Assembly (NCBI RefSeq): GCF_008711325.1 | Contig: NZ_VXDB01000007.1 | Span: forward strand, 164,286 to 228,285 | Source: Roseibium sediminis | GTDB taxonomy: Bacteria; Pseudomonadota; Alphaproteobacteria; Rhizobiales; Stappiaceae | DNA: 64,000 bases | Direction: 5' to 3' | Shown: positions 46,163 to 55,222 of the stretch, piece after piece | Numbering within the stretch: position 1 is the stretch's first letter | Layout of the letters: every line of letters starts with the position of its first letter | Translations under genes and position numbers: made by a program | The notes under the pieces: generated by a model | Told to the model about the DNA's origin: nothing | The model's input: only the letters and a program-made list of their open reading frames with translations | The model's database searches: none

Positions 46163-46879
46163 ATGGCAGACGGACCAGCGATTGCGCTCAAGGATGTGCA
46201 CTTGACACTCGGAGACGGCGCTGGCCGGGTCCACATTCTCAAGGGCATCACACTCGATATCGCGGCGGGGCAGTCTGTTGGCCTTGTTGGCCCATCGGGC
46301 TCAGGCAAGTCAACCTTGCTGATGGTGATGGCCGGTCTGGAACGCTCCGACAGTGGCTCGGTTGAAGTGGCCGGCGAAAACCTTGGCCCGCTTTCCGAAG
46401 ATGCCCTTGCCCGCTTTCGGGGCCAAAATGTCGGCATCATCTTCCAGTCCTTCCATCTCATCCCGAATATGACGGCCCTCGAAAATGTGGCCGTACCGCT
46501 GGAACTGGCGGGACGAAAGGACGCTTTCGACAAGGCACGCGCCGAACTGGAGGCTGTAGGGCTTGGTCACCGGCTGCATCATTATCCGGCGCAAATGTCC
46601 GGTGGCGAACAACAGCGAGTGGCGGTGGCGCGCGCTCTGGTGGTGGAACCGGCAATCCTCATAGCCGATGAACCGACCGGAAATCTCGATGAAGCCACCG
46701 GCGCTCAGATTGTCGACCTGATGTTCTCCGTCCAGCGGGACCGCAAGACGACCCTCGTTCTGGTGACACATGACCCGGCCCTTGCCGAAAAATGTGATCG
46801 TGTGATCCGGGTACGATCGGGCGAAATTGAGGAAGAAGGCTCTGGCGATCTGCAGGTAAAAGAGAGCCTGAGCGCATGA
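46163..46879 (+). CDS. ybbA: ABC transporter ATP-binding protein YbbA
   Basis: ATPase of 238 residues of the LolD/MacB-type group. Walker A is [11 protein letters not shown], the Q-loop is [11 protein letters not shown], the signature is [14 protein letters not shown] and Walker B is [15 protein letters not shown] 46163 begins [17 protein letters not shown]; the frame extends upstream to 46109 but without similarity. It overlaps ybbP as ATGA. With YbbP it forms a type VII (mechanotransmission) ABC system; the physiological role is poorly defined. Confidence 0.93.
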   Translation: MADGPAIALKDVHLTLGDGAGRVHILKGITLDIAAGQSVGLVGPSGSGKSTLLMVMAGLERSDSGSVEVAGENLGPLSEDALARFRGQNVGIIFQSFHLIPNMTALENVAVPLELAGRKDAFDKARAELEAVGLGHRLHHYPAQMSGGEQQRVAVARALVVEPAILIADEPTGNLDEATGAQIVDLMFSVQRDRKTTLVLVTHDPALAEKCDRVIRVRSGEIEEEGSGDLQVKESLSA

Positions 46880-49461
46880 CCGGTCTTGTCCGAAGGGCAG
46901 AACCCCAAAACACTTCGGCTACCGGTTTCCGCCTTGCCGCACGCTTTGCTCTTCGCGAACTCCGCGGCGGCCTGCGCGGTTTCTACATTTTCATTGCCTG
47001 CATCGCACTTGGCGTTGCGGCCATATCCGGGGTCACGTCCCTGTCGCGATCCCTCACCGAGGGCATTTCGGCGGAAGGCCAATCTATTCTGGGCGGCGAT
47101 CTGTCCGTTTCCCTGGTTCACAGACAGGCAGATGAGGCTGAACTTTCCTATCTGGAGAGCCTCGGGGACATATCCCGGATTGCCAGTCTTCGGGCCATGG
47201 CGCGCTTGCCCAATGGCGTGGATCAGGCCCTTGTGGAACTGAAGGCGGTGGATCAGGCCTACCCGCTCTACGGCACATTGACATTGCAGGGCGATGCCAA
47301 TCTTGCAGATGCCCTTTCCCGAAAGGATGCGGTGTGGGGCGCTGTCGTCGATGTCGCATTGCTTGCGCGGCTGAACATCTCAGTCGGCGACATGATCAAG
47401 CTCGGCAAGGGTGACTTCAAGATCACCGGTGTGATTGACAATGAACCCGACAAACTTGCAAGCGGTCTGGAATTCGGCCCGCGCTTCATGGTGTCGGATG
47501 CCGCCCTTGATGCAACCGGACTGATCCAGCCGGGGAGCCTCGTCCGCTGGCACTATCGCATCAAATTGCCGGACGGCACCAGCGTCTCACAATTCGAGGA
47601 AATTGCGAAAGAGGCGGAAAAGACGGAATCCACGTCCGGTTGGCGCGTACAATCCCGCGCCAATGCGTCCCCCGGCCTTCAACGCAACATTTCCCGGTTC
47701 GCCCAGTTTCTCACTCTTGTCGGCCTGACTGCGCTGGTCGTTGGTGGCGTGGGGGTTGCCAATGCCATACGCGCCTATCTTGAAACGAAACGGGAAGTGA
47801 TCGCGAGTTTCAAATGCCTTGGCGCCACTGGCGGCTTCGTGTTTCAGGTCTATCTCGTACAGATGATGCTTCTGGCGTCCATTGGCATCACTATCGGACT
47901 GGTCCTTGGCGCCCTCATTCCATTCGTCGCTGGCACCATCCTTTCCGGGGTCCTGCCGGTGGAACTGGCTGTTGGCATTTACCCGACAGAACTTCTCCTT
48001 GGCCTTCTTTATGGAATTCTGACGGCTCTTGCCTTCGCGCTATGGCCATTGGGCCGCGCTCACGACATCCCGCCAACCGCGCTTTTCCGCGATCAAGTGT
48101 CCGGTCAGCGCACCCGGCCTCGCAAACGCTATCTGGTTGCAACTGCTGCAATGATTGTTGCACTTGGATCGATCGCGCTGTTGCTCTCCCATGATCGCAA
48201 CATCGCCTGGGTCTATATCACAGCCTCGGCCGGTGCGTTCCTGCTGCTGACGCTGGTTGCCCGTGCAATCATGTTCCTCGCCCGGCGGGCACCACAGGTG
48301 CGCTCGACTGAACTGCGTCTGGCAATTGCGAACATTCATCGCCCCGGAGCCCTCACAACATCCGTGGTGCTGTCTCTAGGCCTCGGGCTTTCCCTACTCG
48401 TGGCGCTGGCCCTGATCGATGGAAACCTGCGCCGTGAACTGAGTTCCAACGTTGCAGGTGAAGCGCCAAGCTTCTTCTTCCTCGACATCCAGAACCATGA
48501 ACGCGAAGCTTTCCAGACGCATCTTGCGAAAGAAGCTGCGGGCGGAACCATCGAAAGCGTGCCTATGCTGCGCGGGCGTGTCACCCGCCTGAAAGGCATT
48601 GCCTCTGAGGACTACGATACATCGGGCGGATCAGGCTGGGTCCTGCGCGGCGACCGCGGCATCACCTATCAGGCAACACCGCCGGAAAACTCCAAGATCA
48701 TTCAGGGTGAATGGTGGCCGGAAAACTATAGCGGCAAACCGCTTGTCTCCATCGAAGACGAAGCCTTTCGGGAGCTGGGTCTTGCGCTTGGTGATGAAGT
48801 GACCGTCAATGTTCTGGGCCGCGAGATCACGGCGGAAATCGCCAACACGCGCAACATCGAATGGCAGTCCATGTCGATCAATTTCGTGCTGGTTTTTTCG
48901 CCGAACACCTTCGCAGGCGCCCCGCATTCCCACCTCATGACCCTTGGCTGGGAGAAGGATCCCGGACTTGACCGTGAACTGGACGTCATGCGCTCCGTCG
49001 CCAATGCCTTCCCGACCGTGACCACCATTCGCGTGAAAGACGCGATCACGCAGGTCAATAACCTGATCGAGCAATTGGCATGGGCCATGCGCGGGGCCTC
49101 GTCGGTGACGCTGATCTCGAGCATTCTGGTTCTCGCCGGAGCCCTTGCGGCCGGACACCGCAGCCGCATCTATGACGCGGTGATCCTGAAAACCATCGGG
49201 GCCACGCGGAGACGCCTGATCCTCGCCTACGGGCTGGAATATGCGATCCTCGGGATCTCGACGGCGATCTTTGCCCTCGTGGCCGGAGGACTGGCAGCCT
49301 GGTTCGTGATCTCGCGGATCATGGGAGGGGAATTCACTCTTCTTCCCGGCACAGCCGCAGCAGCAGCATTTGCTGCCCTTGTTCTTACCGTCGGCTTCGG
49401 ACTGGTGGGCACATGGAAGGTCTTGGGCAAAAAACCGGCTCCCGTTCTCAGGAACCTCTGA
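46876..49461 (+). CDS. ybbP: ABC transporter permease YbbP, FtsX-like
   Basis: Large permease of 861 residues with ten predicted helices and two FtsX domains. The first is around residues 270-400 (LVGLTALVVGGVGVANAIRA, ETKREVIASFKCLGATGG). The second is at the C terminus (DAVILKTIGATRRRLILAYG). A long periplasmic MacB-like domain lies between helix 1 and the first FtsX domain, and another precedes the second. It is translationally coupled to ybbA and probably acts on lipoproteins or cell-envelope substrates. Confidence 0.93.
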   Translation: MTGLVRRAEPQNTSATGFRLAARFALRELRGGLRGFYIFIACIALGVAAISGVTSLSRSLTEGISAEGQSILGGDLSVSLVHRQADEAELSYLESLGDISRIASLRAMARLPNGVDQALVELKAVDQAYPLYGTLTLQGDANLADALSRKDAVWGAVVDVALLARLNISVGDMIKLGKGDFKITGVIDNEPDKLASGLEFGPRFMVSDAALDATGLIQPGSLVRWHYRIKLPDGTSVSQFEEIAKEAEKTESTSGWRVQSRANASPGLQRNISRFAQFLTLVGLTALVVGGVGVANAIRAYLETKREVIASFKCLGATGGFVFQVYLVQMMLLASIGITIGLVLGALIPFVAGTILSGVLPVELAVGIYPTELLLGLLYGILTALAFALWPLGRAHDIPPTALFRDQVSGQRTRPRKRYLVATAAMIVALGSIALLLSHDRNIAWVYITASAGAFLLLTLVARAIMFLARRAPQVRSTELRLAIANIHRPGALTTSVVLSLGLGLSLLVALALIDGNLRRELSSNVAGEAPSFFFLDIQNHEREAFQTHLAKEAAGGTIESVPMLRGRVTRLKGIASEDYDTSGGSGWVLRGDRGITYQATPPENSKIIQGEWWPENYSGKPLVSIEDEAFRELGLALGDEVTVNVLGREITAEIANTRNIEWQSMSINFVLVFSPNTFAGAPHSHLMTLGWEKDPGLDRELDVMRSVANAFPTVTTIRVKDAITQVNNLIEQLAWAMRGASSVTLISSILVLAGALAAGHRSRIYDAVILKTIGATRRRLILAYGLEYAILGISTAIFALVAGGLAAWFVISRIMGGEFTLLPGTAAAAAFAALVLTVGFGLVGTWKVLGKKPAPVLRNL

Positions 49462-49489
49462 AGGCGGCCGGAATTGGTAAATGAAAAGT

Positions 49490-49510
49490 TTGCACGCGCA
49501 CCGCGTGCAA
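49490..49510. promoter_or_regulatory. Perfect 9-bp palindrome upstream of the Bax-inhibitor-1 gene
   Basis: TTGCACGCG-CAC-CGCGTGCAA lies 29 bases after the ybbP stop and 131 bases before the next start. It is not followed by a T run, so it could be an operator rather than a terminator. Confidence 0.35.
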
Positions 49511-49641
49511 CATGAAATTTCTGTAATGATTTTTTTCACCTTTTGCGCTTGTTGTGGCCGCCGACAAGTCCCATATTGTCGTATAAATCCATCAAGAGCC
49601 GACTTGGCTTTTGCAACGTGAACAAGGGGAAAACACAGAAT

Positions 49642-50424
49642 ATGTCGACCTTCGACCGGAACACACAGGCTCCGTATTCGGTTGCCGGCAGCCATGCCGA
49701 GGCCGGCATCGATCAGGGCCTCCGCGCCTATATGCTGGGCGTCTACAATTACATGACCTTTGGTCTGGCGCTGACTGGCCTGTTTGCGCTGGGTACCGCG
49801 ATGCTGGCAACAACATCCGACCCGAGCATGGCTGTCGCCCAATTGGGGAACGGCAAGATGCTGACCCAGCTCGGCGCAACCCTTTACGGCAGCCCGCTGA
49901 AGTGGGTGGTCATGCTGGCCCCGCTTGGAATGGTGATGTGGCTTTCCTTCCGCGTCCAGTCCATGAGTGCTTCCGCAGCCCGGACCATGTTCCTGGCCTA
50001 TGCAGCCGTCATGGGTGTGTCGCTGTCCTCGATCTTCCTGGTCTATACCGGTGGCTCGATTGCTCGCGTGTTCTTCATCACCTCTGCAGCTTTCGGTGCG
50101 CTTAGCCTCTTCGGCTACACCACCAAGAAGGACCTGTCCGCGTGGGGCTCGTTCCTGTTCATGGGCCTGATCGGCATCATCATTGCCTCGATCGTGAACA
50201 TTTTCATGGAATCCTCTGCCCTGCAGTTCGCGATTTCCGTGATCGGTGTTCTCGTGTTTGCCGGCCTGACCGCGTATGACACGCAGCAGATCAAGGAAAT
50301 GTACTACGAAGGCGACGGCGACGAAGCAGCCATGAAGAAGTCCGTAATGGGTGCGCTGCGCCTCTACCTCGACTTCATCAACATGTTCCTGATGCTGTTG
50401 CAGCTCTTCGGCAACCGCGAATAA
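49642..50424 (+). CDS. Bax inhibitor-1/YccA family membrane protein
   Basis: Seven-helix membrane protein of 260 residues (TMBIM/UPF0005 family). It starts MSTFDRNTQAPY and contains GLRAYMLGVYNYMTFGLALT, GVSLSSIFLVYTGGSIARVFF, FAGLTAYDTQQIKEMY and a C-terminal ALRLYLDFINMFLMLLQLFG, all family signatures. Bacterial members form pH-sensitive calcium leak channels or modulate FtsH. ATG 49642 fits the family start; upstream frame is unrelated. A strong terminator follows. Confidence 0.94.
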   Translation: MSTFDRNTQAPYSVAGSHAEAGIDQGLRAYMLGVYNYMTFGLALTGLFALGTAMLATTSDPSMAVAQLGNGKMLTQLGATLYGSPLKWVVMLAPLGMVMWLSFRVQSMSASAARTMFLAYAAVMGVSLSSIFLVYTGGSIARVFFITSAAFGALSLFGYTTKKDLSAWGSFLFMGLIGIIIASIVNIFMESSALQFAISVIGVLVFAGLTAYDTQQIKEMYYEGDGDEAAMKKSVMGALRLYLDFINMFLMLLQLFGNRE

Positions 50425-50449
50425 GCGGCAGCTCAGACACAAACAAGAA

Positions 50450-50475
50450 AGCCCGGCAAACTGCCGGGCTTTTTT
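50450..50475 (+). terminator. Rho-independent terminator of the Bax-inhibitor-1 gene
   Basis: AGCCCGGCA and TGCCGGGCT form a 9-bp stem around three bases, followed by six T. Confidence 0.92.
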
Positions 50476-50499
50476 GTTGCGCTCGTAGAGCTGATTTTC

Positions 50500-50604
50500 A
50501 GAGCACGTCTCGCATTCACTGAATCACGCGACGTGCTCTAAGCATTTGATTTGGTGCATTTCCGGACGGCGAACCGGTATCCACTTCGCCTGGAAAGGCT
50601 CTAG
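50500..50604. repeat. Dispersed 100-bp palindromic repeat, copy 2
   Basis: Inverted relative to the copy at 6948-7050 and colinear with its reverse complement over nearly the whole length. AGAGCACGTC and GACGTGCTCT form a perfect 10-bp stem around a 20-base loop. A second hairpin, GGCGAA/TTCGCC, follows. The last bases include the stop codon of the DUF2794 gene. Confidence 0.8.
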
Positions 50605-50993
50605 GCGTCTACCAACCGCAAGTGCCGCTTCTTCTCCAGAACTTTCAGGACCTGCGACAGGTCATGCCCGCGTTTCAGAATCATGCCACCGGCCGCAACG
50701 ACGGAATAAGTCCCTTGCCGCCGGGCAAGTTTCGGGTCCTTTTCAATACGGAAAAGTGGCATTTCGGAACTGCGGCGAAAGACGGAAAACACCGCCCTGT
50801 CTTTCAGGAGATCAATGGCATAGTCGCGCCATTCTCCATCGGCAACCATCCTGCCATACAGGCGGAGGATCGTATCCAGTTCTCGTCGGTGGAAGGAAAT
50901 TACAGAAGATCGTTGGGTATTCGCATTGCCGTAGGCCAATCCCGCAGTGGCCCCGGCTGCCTGCTGCCCTGCGCTGTCTTCGGTGTCGCTCAT
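50601..50993 (-). CDS. DUF2794 family protein
   Basis: Protein of 130 residues of the alphaproteobacterial DUF2794 family. The conserved core runs from SFHRRELDTILRLYGRMVA through EWRDYAIDLLKDRAVFSVFR to RIEKDPKLARRQGTYSV. Function is unknown, with no membrane helices or catalytic motif. Its stop lies in the dispersed repeat. The family is nearly restricted to alphaproteobacteria and supports the taxonomic placement. Confidence 0.88.
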   Translation of the reverse strand: MSDTEDSAGQQAAGATAGLAYGNANTQRSSVISFHRRELDTILRLYGRMVADGEWRDYAIDLLKDRAVFSVFRRSSEMPLFRIEKDPKLARRQGTYSVVAAGGMILKRGHDLSQVLKVLEKKRHLRLVDA

Positions 50994-51196
50994 TCCGCCT
51001 CCTTGGGTCAGGTGATGCGTGGCTACGTTCGCGCTATTTGAAGATCATGCGCCCTCCCCTTGGGGCATGGCAAGAGTAAGCGGTTAAAAAAGCACGACGA
51101 ATAACCAATATCGTCAAGAAAAGCTTCATGAATTCAATGTGATGAAGGTCCAAATTTTGAGCCTAAAAAATCACTGTTTTGCCTCATTCCGGCCCT

Positions 51197-51226
51197 TGGC
51201 ATGTCCAAATGACCCACCATATTAAG
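51197..51226 (+). promoter_or_regulatory. Candidate sigma-70 promoter of the small RNA
   Basis: TTGGCA (51197-51202) and TATTAA (51221-51226) are separated by 18 bases. They place a start near 51231-51233, at the first base of the closing stem of the RNA. Confidence 0.55.
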
Positions 51227-51230
51227 ATCA

Positions 51231-51364
51231 TACCCTGATGGGTACGACATGGACGAACAGCGGACCGCATTAGCCCCCCAGCCCCCCGCTGCTTGACCGT
51301 GAAGTGCCAGAGTTAAGTATCAAACATCAGGGCAACTGAAGGGCCGGTTTTAACCGGCCCTTTT
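51231..51364 (+). ncRNA. Candidate small RNA with C-rich loop, about 134 nt
   Basis: No protein frame fits. CCCTGATG (51233-51240) is complementary to CATCAGGG (51325-51332), closing a domain of about 100 nt. Inside, AGCGG pairs with CCGCT and exposes a loop holding two C6 runs (GCCCCCCAGCCCCCC), suited to pairing with G-rich Shine-Dalgarno sequences. A canonical terminator (51341-51364) and a promoter at the right spacing complete the unit. It does not match a family I can name. Alphaproteobacterial sRNAs with CCUCC-type loops offer a parallel. Confidence 0.65.
51341..51364 (+). terminator. Rho-independent terminator of the small RNA
   Basis: GGGCCGGTT and AACCGGCCC pair perfectly around TT, followed by TTTTC. 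No protein gene lies immediately upstream on this strand. Confidence 0.88.
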
Positions 51365-51445
51365 CATTGGCAAAGCCGCCGATATCCCGCTCCCCTCGTT
51401 GATTTTCCAGCTTTCTTATCACTCCGGCTGATGTAGACTCCGCCC

Positions 51446-51958
51446 ATGGCCACCCGGATGATCGACCTCAGGGCTGCAACCCTCCCGGACTGCGACGCGC
51501 TTGCCGCCATTCATGGCGAAGCATGGCTTGGGGCCTATCGCGGACTGCTTGACGGGATTGAATTGCAGCGCCTGATTGCCAGACGAAACCCGGCCTGGTG
51601 GAAGGGTGCCCTTCAACGTGGCGTCCAGATCAAGCTGCTGGAGATTTCCGATACGCCCGCTGGATATGCCACCTATGGAACCTCCCGCTTGCGTTCAGTG
51701 CCCAGTGAAGGTGAGATCTACGAGCTTTACCTCAGGCCGGAATATCAGGGTCTCGGGTTTGGCCGACAACTGTTCGAGGCCGTGCGAGCGGACCTGAACG
51801 CGCATTGCCTGCAAGGTCTAGCCGTTCAAGTGCTGACCGACAACGAGCCTGCGGTCGGCTTTTACACTGCGCTTGGTGGACAACTGACTGAAACCTCAAC
51901 CTATCACAACGGCGGAAGGCCTCTCGGGCTCTCTGTCTTCACGTGGTCAGCGGTCTGA
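51446..51958 (+). CDS. GNAT family N-acetyltransferase
   Basis: Acetyltransferase of 170 residues. The N-terminal helix region DALAAIHGEAWLGAYRGLL is typical of RimI/YpeA-like proteins. Motif A, with the acetyl-CoA pyrophosphate loop, is IYELYLRPEYQGLGFGRQLF (Q/R-x-x-G-x-G/A as QGLGFG). The C-terminal NEPAVGFYTALGGQ completes motif B. The acceptor substrate is unknown. ATG 51446 is used. Confidence 0.88.
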   Translation: MATRMIDLRAATLPDCDALAAIHGEAWLGAYRGLLDGIELQRLIARRNPAWWKGALQRGVQIKLLEISDTPAGYATYGTSRLRSVPSEGEIYELYLRPEYQGLGFGRQLFEAVRADLNAHCLQGLAVQVLTDNEPAVGFYTALGGQLTETSTYHNGGRPLGLSVFTWSAV

Positions 51959-51973
51959 CTTTCCGGCACGATC

Positions 51974-52555
51974 CTACCAGCTCAAAATTCCCGGCTTGCC
52001 GATGACCTGAGGATCGTCTTCACAGCTCACACGACCTGCCAATGTATCGGCTGCCTGCCGCGCCATCACATTCGCGTTCTTGTTGGCCTTTGCATCGATC
52101 CGCGCAATCTGGCAGGTCCCGCCGCCGGGCAGATACTGGCTGACAATCAGCACGCTCCCTGAGCCGTTTCCGTCCGCATTGCTCGGGAACCAGCGCAGGA
52201 TCGTCGCAAAGGGCTTTCCATCACGCAATCGCCATTCCAGCGTCTCGTTGATCGTGTTGAACTGCGGCAGGGTCTGACGCGCTGCCGGTTCGTTCGCGGC
52301 GGCAGGCCCGAACGACACGAACATCCTCAGATCCCCTTCAGCAACATAGACCGGAATGCCCTCATAACCCCGGCAGAGCCATGACCCGCCAAATGTACTC
52401 TCATCCGAGGGCCCTTCCAGCACCGGACAGGTTTCCAGATTGATCTTGGTGTAGACGCTGGTGATGGACGCCGCCTCGCTTGTCGAGCCTGTCGCGAATA
52501 AGCCGATACCGGCAAGAAGTGACAGGGCATGCACCAAAAATCTGGTCCGGATCAT
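51974..52555 (-). CDS. Secreted protein of unknown function
   Basis: Protein of 193 residues with a clear signal peptide (FLVHALSLLAGIGLFATGSTSEA). The mature part contains four Cys and the segments INLETCPVLEG, FGGSWLCRGYEGIPVYV and GGTCQIARIDAKAN, which recur in alphaproteobacterial hypothetical exported proteins. No enzyme motif is visible. ATG 52555 has GGAG seven bases upstream. It is transcribed divergently from ppa. Confidence 0.75.
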   Translation of the reverse strand: MIRTRFLVHALSLLAGIGLFATGSTSEAASITSVYTKINLETCPVLEGPSDESTFGGSWLCRGYEGIPVYVAEGDLRMFVSFGPAAANEPAARQTLPQFNTINETLEWRLRDGKPFATILRWFPSNADGNGSGSVLIVSQYLPGGGTCQIARIDAKANKNANVMARQAADTLAGRVSCEDDPQVIGKPGILSW

Positions 52556-52687
52556 CCAAAATCTCCATCGTTTGAACACGCATCAGTCAACCAGCTTCAT
52601 CAATTAGACGCAATGCAGCATGAAGGGGCTTGAACTTGGGGCGAGGGATTGCGATAGACGGCGCAACAGTTCAACAGGAGCCATAAA

Positions 52688-53227
52688 ATGCGTATCGACG
52701 CCGTGCCGATTGGCAAGAACCCGCCGGAAGACATCAATGTGATCATTGAAGTGTCCGTTGGCGGCGAGCCGATCAAATACGAAATGGACAAGGAAGCAGG
52801 CGCCATGTACGTCGACCGCTTCCTCTACACTCCGATGCGGTATCCGGGCAACTACGGTTTCGTGCCGCACACCCTGTGTGGTGACGGTGATCCGATCGAC
52901 GTTATTGTCGTCAACCAGCGCCCGATCGTTCCCGGCGCCATCATGAACTGCCGCCCGATCGGCGTTCTGATCATGGAAGACGAGTCCGGCATCGACGAAA
53001 AGATCCTCGCCGTTCCGACCCACAAGCTCTCCAAGCGCTATGACAACATCAACGATGTGTCCGATCTGCCGCAAATCACCGTGGCTCAGGTCAAGCACTT
53101 CTTCGAGCATTACAAGGATCTGGAACCGGGCAAGTGGGTCAAGGTTACCGGCATTGAAGGTGTCGAAACCGCCAAGCGCCTGATCGTTGAATCCATTGAG
53201 CGTGCCACCAAGCAGGCCGCTGAATAA
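52688..53227 (+). CDS. ppa: Inorganic pyrophosphatase
   Basis: Family I soluble pyrophosphatase of 179 residues that hydrolyses PPi to drive biosynthesis. The metal-binding signature [10 protein letters not shown] and the residues of [27 protein letters not shown] and [10 protein letters not shown] are all intact. ATG 52688 begins [21 protein letters not shown] strong terminator follows. Confidence 0.97.
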   Translation: MRIDAVPIGKNPPEDINVIIEVSVGGEPIKYEMDKEAGAMYVDRFLYTPMRYPGNYGFVPHTLCGDGDPIDVIVVNQRPIVPGAIMNCRPIGVLIMEDESGIDEKILAVPTHKLSKRYDNINDVSDLPQITVAQVKHFFEHYKDLEPGKWVKVTGIEGVETAKRLIVESIERATKQAAE

Positions 53228-53253
53228 GCGGACAGCCGATCATTCCGATCCAC

Positions 53254-53293
53254 AAAAAAGGCGCTGCAGACTTTCTCTGCAGCGCCTTTTTTT
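53254..53293. terminator. Bidirectional terminator between ppa and the metallopeptidase gene
   Basis: GGCGCTGCAGA and TCTGCAGCGCC form a perfect 11-bp stem around five bases, flanked by A6 on the left and T7 on the right. Confidence 0.93.
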
Positions 53294-53307
53294 CGCGGAA
53301 CACCCTG

Positions 53308-53748
53308 TCACATTGTCAGGTCAGCAGCTTCTTCAATCCGCTCCATATCCTCGTCGGACAGCCCGAAATGATGCCCGATTTCGTGGATGAGGACATGCGA
53401 GACGATGTCGCCGAGTGTCTCATCGCCAGAGGCCCAATAATCCAGAATGGCGCGCCGATAGAGCCAGATGCGGTTCGGCATTTGCCCGGTAAACGGTTCG
53501 TCGCCAACTTGCGCCAGTCCGACACCCTCAAACAGCCCGAGCAATTCATGCGGATCTTCGATCCCCATGGCGTTCAGGATGTCATCTTCGGCGTAGTCGG
53601 CAAGGCTGATCTGCACATGTCCGCACAGGGCAAGGATCTCGTTCGGCAACTGGGCGAGCGTTTCGCTTGCCAGAGCCTCGAACGCGTCCAGATCCGGCGC
53701 CTTGGCGTGCGCCCAGCTGCTTCTGCGATATGGATGTTGCGTAGCCAA
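53308..53748 (-). CDS. Minimal zinc metallopeptidase (zincin) family protein
   Basis: Protein of about 146 residues with the zinc motif HEIGHHFGLSDEDM near the C terminus, preceded by TLGDIVSHVLIHEIGHH. This matches the small bacterial metallopeptidase family (DUF1025-type) that folds as a minimal gluzincin. The third ligand and physiological substrate are undetermined. TTG 53748 was preferred because GAGG lies about 10 bases upstream and the family starts near there; ATG 53838 would add 30 residues and overlap the next gene. Confidence 0.85.
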   Translation of the reverse strand: MATQHPYRRSSWAHAKAPDLDAFEALASETLAQLPNEILALCGHVQISLADYAEDDILNAMGIEDPHELLGLFEGVGLAQVGDEPFTGQMPNRIWLYRRAILDYWASGDETLGDIVSHVLIHEIGHHFGLSDEDMERIEEAADLTM

Positions 53749-53794
53749 CCGGAAGTCCCTCTGCCCTAACCCGGGCAAACTCCCGGTACTTTCG

Positions 53795-54049
53795 CTATAG
53801 ATATGACTTGAAAAGGTAAATAACGAGCCCGACTGCAAAAATCAGTCCGGCGGCACGGCCGATACGGGTGCCCCAGATTTCCACGGGATCGTCGGAATTC
53901 TTGTCGGCCGCAGACATGTGTTTCTGCGCCCGGTCGGCCATTCGCACAAAGGTCGAGCCAACAATCGTTTCGCTTTCCGCCTGAACACGGTCAATCGCCC
54001 GCAGGGCTTCCTGCTGCTTTTTTTCCTGCTCTTCCAGCTTCTTGTTCAT
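53795..54049 (-). CDS. Small membrane protein with coiled-coil N terminus
   Basis: Protein of 84 residues, unknown family. Residues 1-25 (NKKLEEQEKKQQEALRAIDR) form a charged helix, followed by a polar middle and one C-terminal helix (GLIFAVGLVIYLFKSYL). ATG 54049 overlaps the dsbB stop as ATGA, so it is co-translated with dsbB. The position suggests a tail-anchored protein. No function is assigned. Confidence 0.7.
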   Translation of the reverse strand: MNKKLEEQEKKQQEALRAIDRVQAESETIVGSTFVRMADRAQKHMSAADKNSDDPVEIWGTRIGRAAGLIFAVGLVIYLFKSYL

Positions 54050-54576
54050 GCGTGGCTCGCCTCCTGCTTGCGGACAGAACGAAGGGAAAGAAATGCGGCC
54101 AAAGCAGCGAGGAGTGTCAGGCCGGATGAAGCAACGGCATTCCAGCCGGCAAAGGACAGGCCAAACATGCGCCAGCTTGCCTCGGTGCAGCTGACCACCT
54201 TCACGCTTTGCAAGGCGGACAGCATGTCCGCAGCAGAGGTTGGCGTCGATGCCCCTCCGCCACAATCATTGGGACCGTCCCAGAAGGCCCACTCCGCCCC
54301 TGCCTGATAGGCACCGAGACCCGCCCCATAAGCAAAGACGATGGCAACAATGCACAGGAGACCCGCAGCCAGACCATGGCGCCTCATCTGCATGAGAAAG
54401 AGAGCGACAAGAGCCAGTGGCAACCCAACATAGTAGGGAACGCGCTGCTCAAGACACAGCTTGCACGGAATATAGCCGCCGATCAGCTGAAATCCCCATG
54501 CGGCCCCGATCACGGCTAGCCCGCCGACAAGCAGCAGCAGCACGGTGTCACGGGCAATCGTTCGGGAAGTCAGCAT
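54046..54576 (-). CDS. dsbB: Disulfide bond formation protein DsbB
   Basis: Four-helix inner membrane quinone oxidoreductase of 176 residues that reoxidises DsbA. The first periplasmic loop has the CKLC active site (IPCKLCLEQRVPYY). The second has the Cys pair in NDCGGGAST and VVSCTE, wider spaced than in E. coli. ATG 54576 has GGAG eight bases upstream. It follows the DedA-like gene and is coupled to a small membrane protein. Confidence 0.93.
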   Translation of the reverse strand: MLTSRTIARDTVLLLLVGGLAVIGAAWGFQLIGGYIPCKLCLEQRVPYYVGLPLALVALFLMQMRRHGLAAGLLCIVAIVFAYGAGLGAYQAGAEWAFWDGPNDCGGGASTPTSAADMLSALQSVKVVSCTEASWRMFGLSFAGWNAVASSGLTLLAALAAFLSLRSVRKQEASHA

Positions 54577-54592
54577 GTTAAGGGTCTCCGGC

Positions 54593-55171
54593 CTAGACAA
54601 ATTTCAAAATGGCAAATCCACCAACCAAAAGCACCACGAATATGGTGAACATGAGACCCAGCCGCTTTTCGATAAAGTCGCGGATCGGCGGCCCGAAGAA
54701 GTAGAGCAGCGCAGCAACGATGAAGAAGCGCAGCCCCCGCGACACTATGCTCGCCAGAATGAAGATTGGCAGGCTGAGGCCCGCAGCCCCGGACGCGATT
54801 GTGATGACCTTGTACGGGAAGGGCGTAACCCCGGCTATGAAGACGAACCACCAACCCCATTCGTGAAAGATGGCACTGAATTCATTGAAGTAATCCATCT
54901 TGCCATAAAAGCTCAGGATCGGTTCCGCGACCTGCTGGAACAAGAACATGCCGATCAGATAGCCAAGCACTCCGCCGAGGACCGAGGTCACCGTGCAAAG
55001 CGCAGCGTACCACCAGGCCTTCTCCCGCTTGGCAATCACCATCGGGATAAGCAGGATGTCCGGCGGGATCGGAAAGAAAGAACTCTCAACAAAGGATACG
55101 CTTCCGAGCGCGGCAGGCGCACGCGGTCCGGCAGCAAGGGACAAGGTCCAGTCGTAAAGTCGGCGCAACAT
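54593..55171 (-). CDS. YqaA family DedA-like membrane protein
   Basis: Membrane protein of 192 residues with the VTT/SNARE-associated core found in DedA and YqaA proteins, including SVSFVESSFFPIPPDILLIP and IAGVTPFPYKVITIASGAAG. DedA-superfamily members flip undecaprenyl phosphate or phospholipids or maintain membrane potential; YqaA itself is little studied. ATG 55171 gives MLRRLYDWTLSLAAG, the usual start. It is the first of a three-gene run with dsbB. Confidence 0.9.
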   Translation of the reverse strand: MLRRLYDWTLSLAAGPRAPAALGSVSFVESSFFPIPPDILLIPMVIAKREKAWWYAALCTVTSVLGGVLGYLIGMFLFQQVAEPILSFYGKMDYFNEFSAIFHEWGWWFVFIAGVTPFPYKVITIASGAAGLSLPIFILASIVSRGLRFFIVAALLYFFGPPIRDFIEKRLGLMFTIFVVLLVGGFAILKFV

Positions 55172-55222
55172 GACCGGGTCAATACAAGCAGGGCGGGCCA
55201 ATGTCACCTTAAATCGGGTGAC

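Noticed and set aside
48631..50442. 603-codon minus-strand frame opposite ybbP and the Bax-inhibitor-1 gene
   Set aside because: Runs across two conserved plus-strand genes and a terminator-free gap; His/Gln/Arg-rich composition typical of antisense frames.
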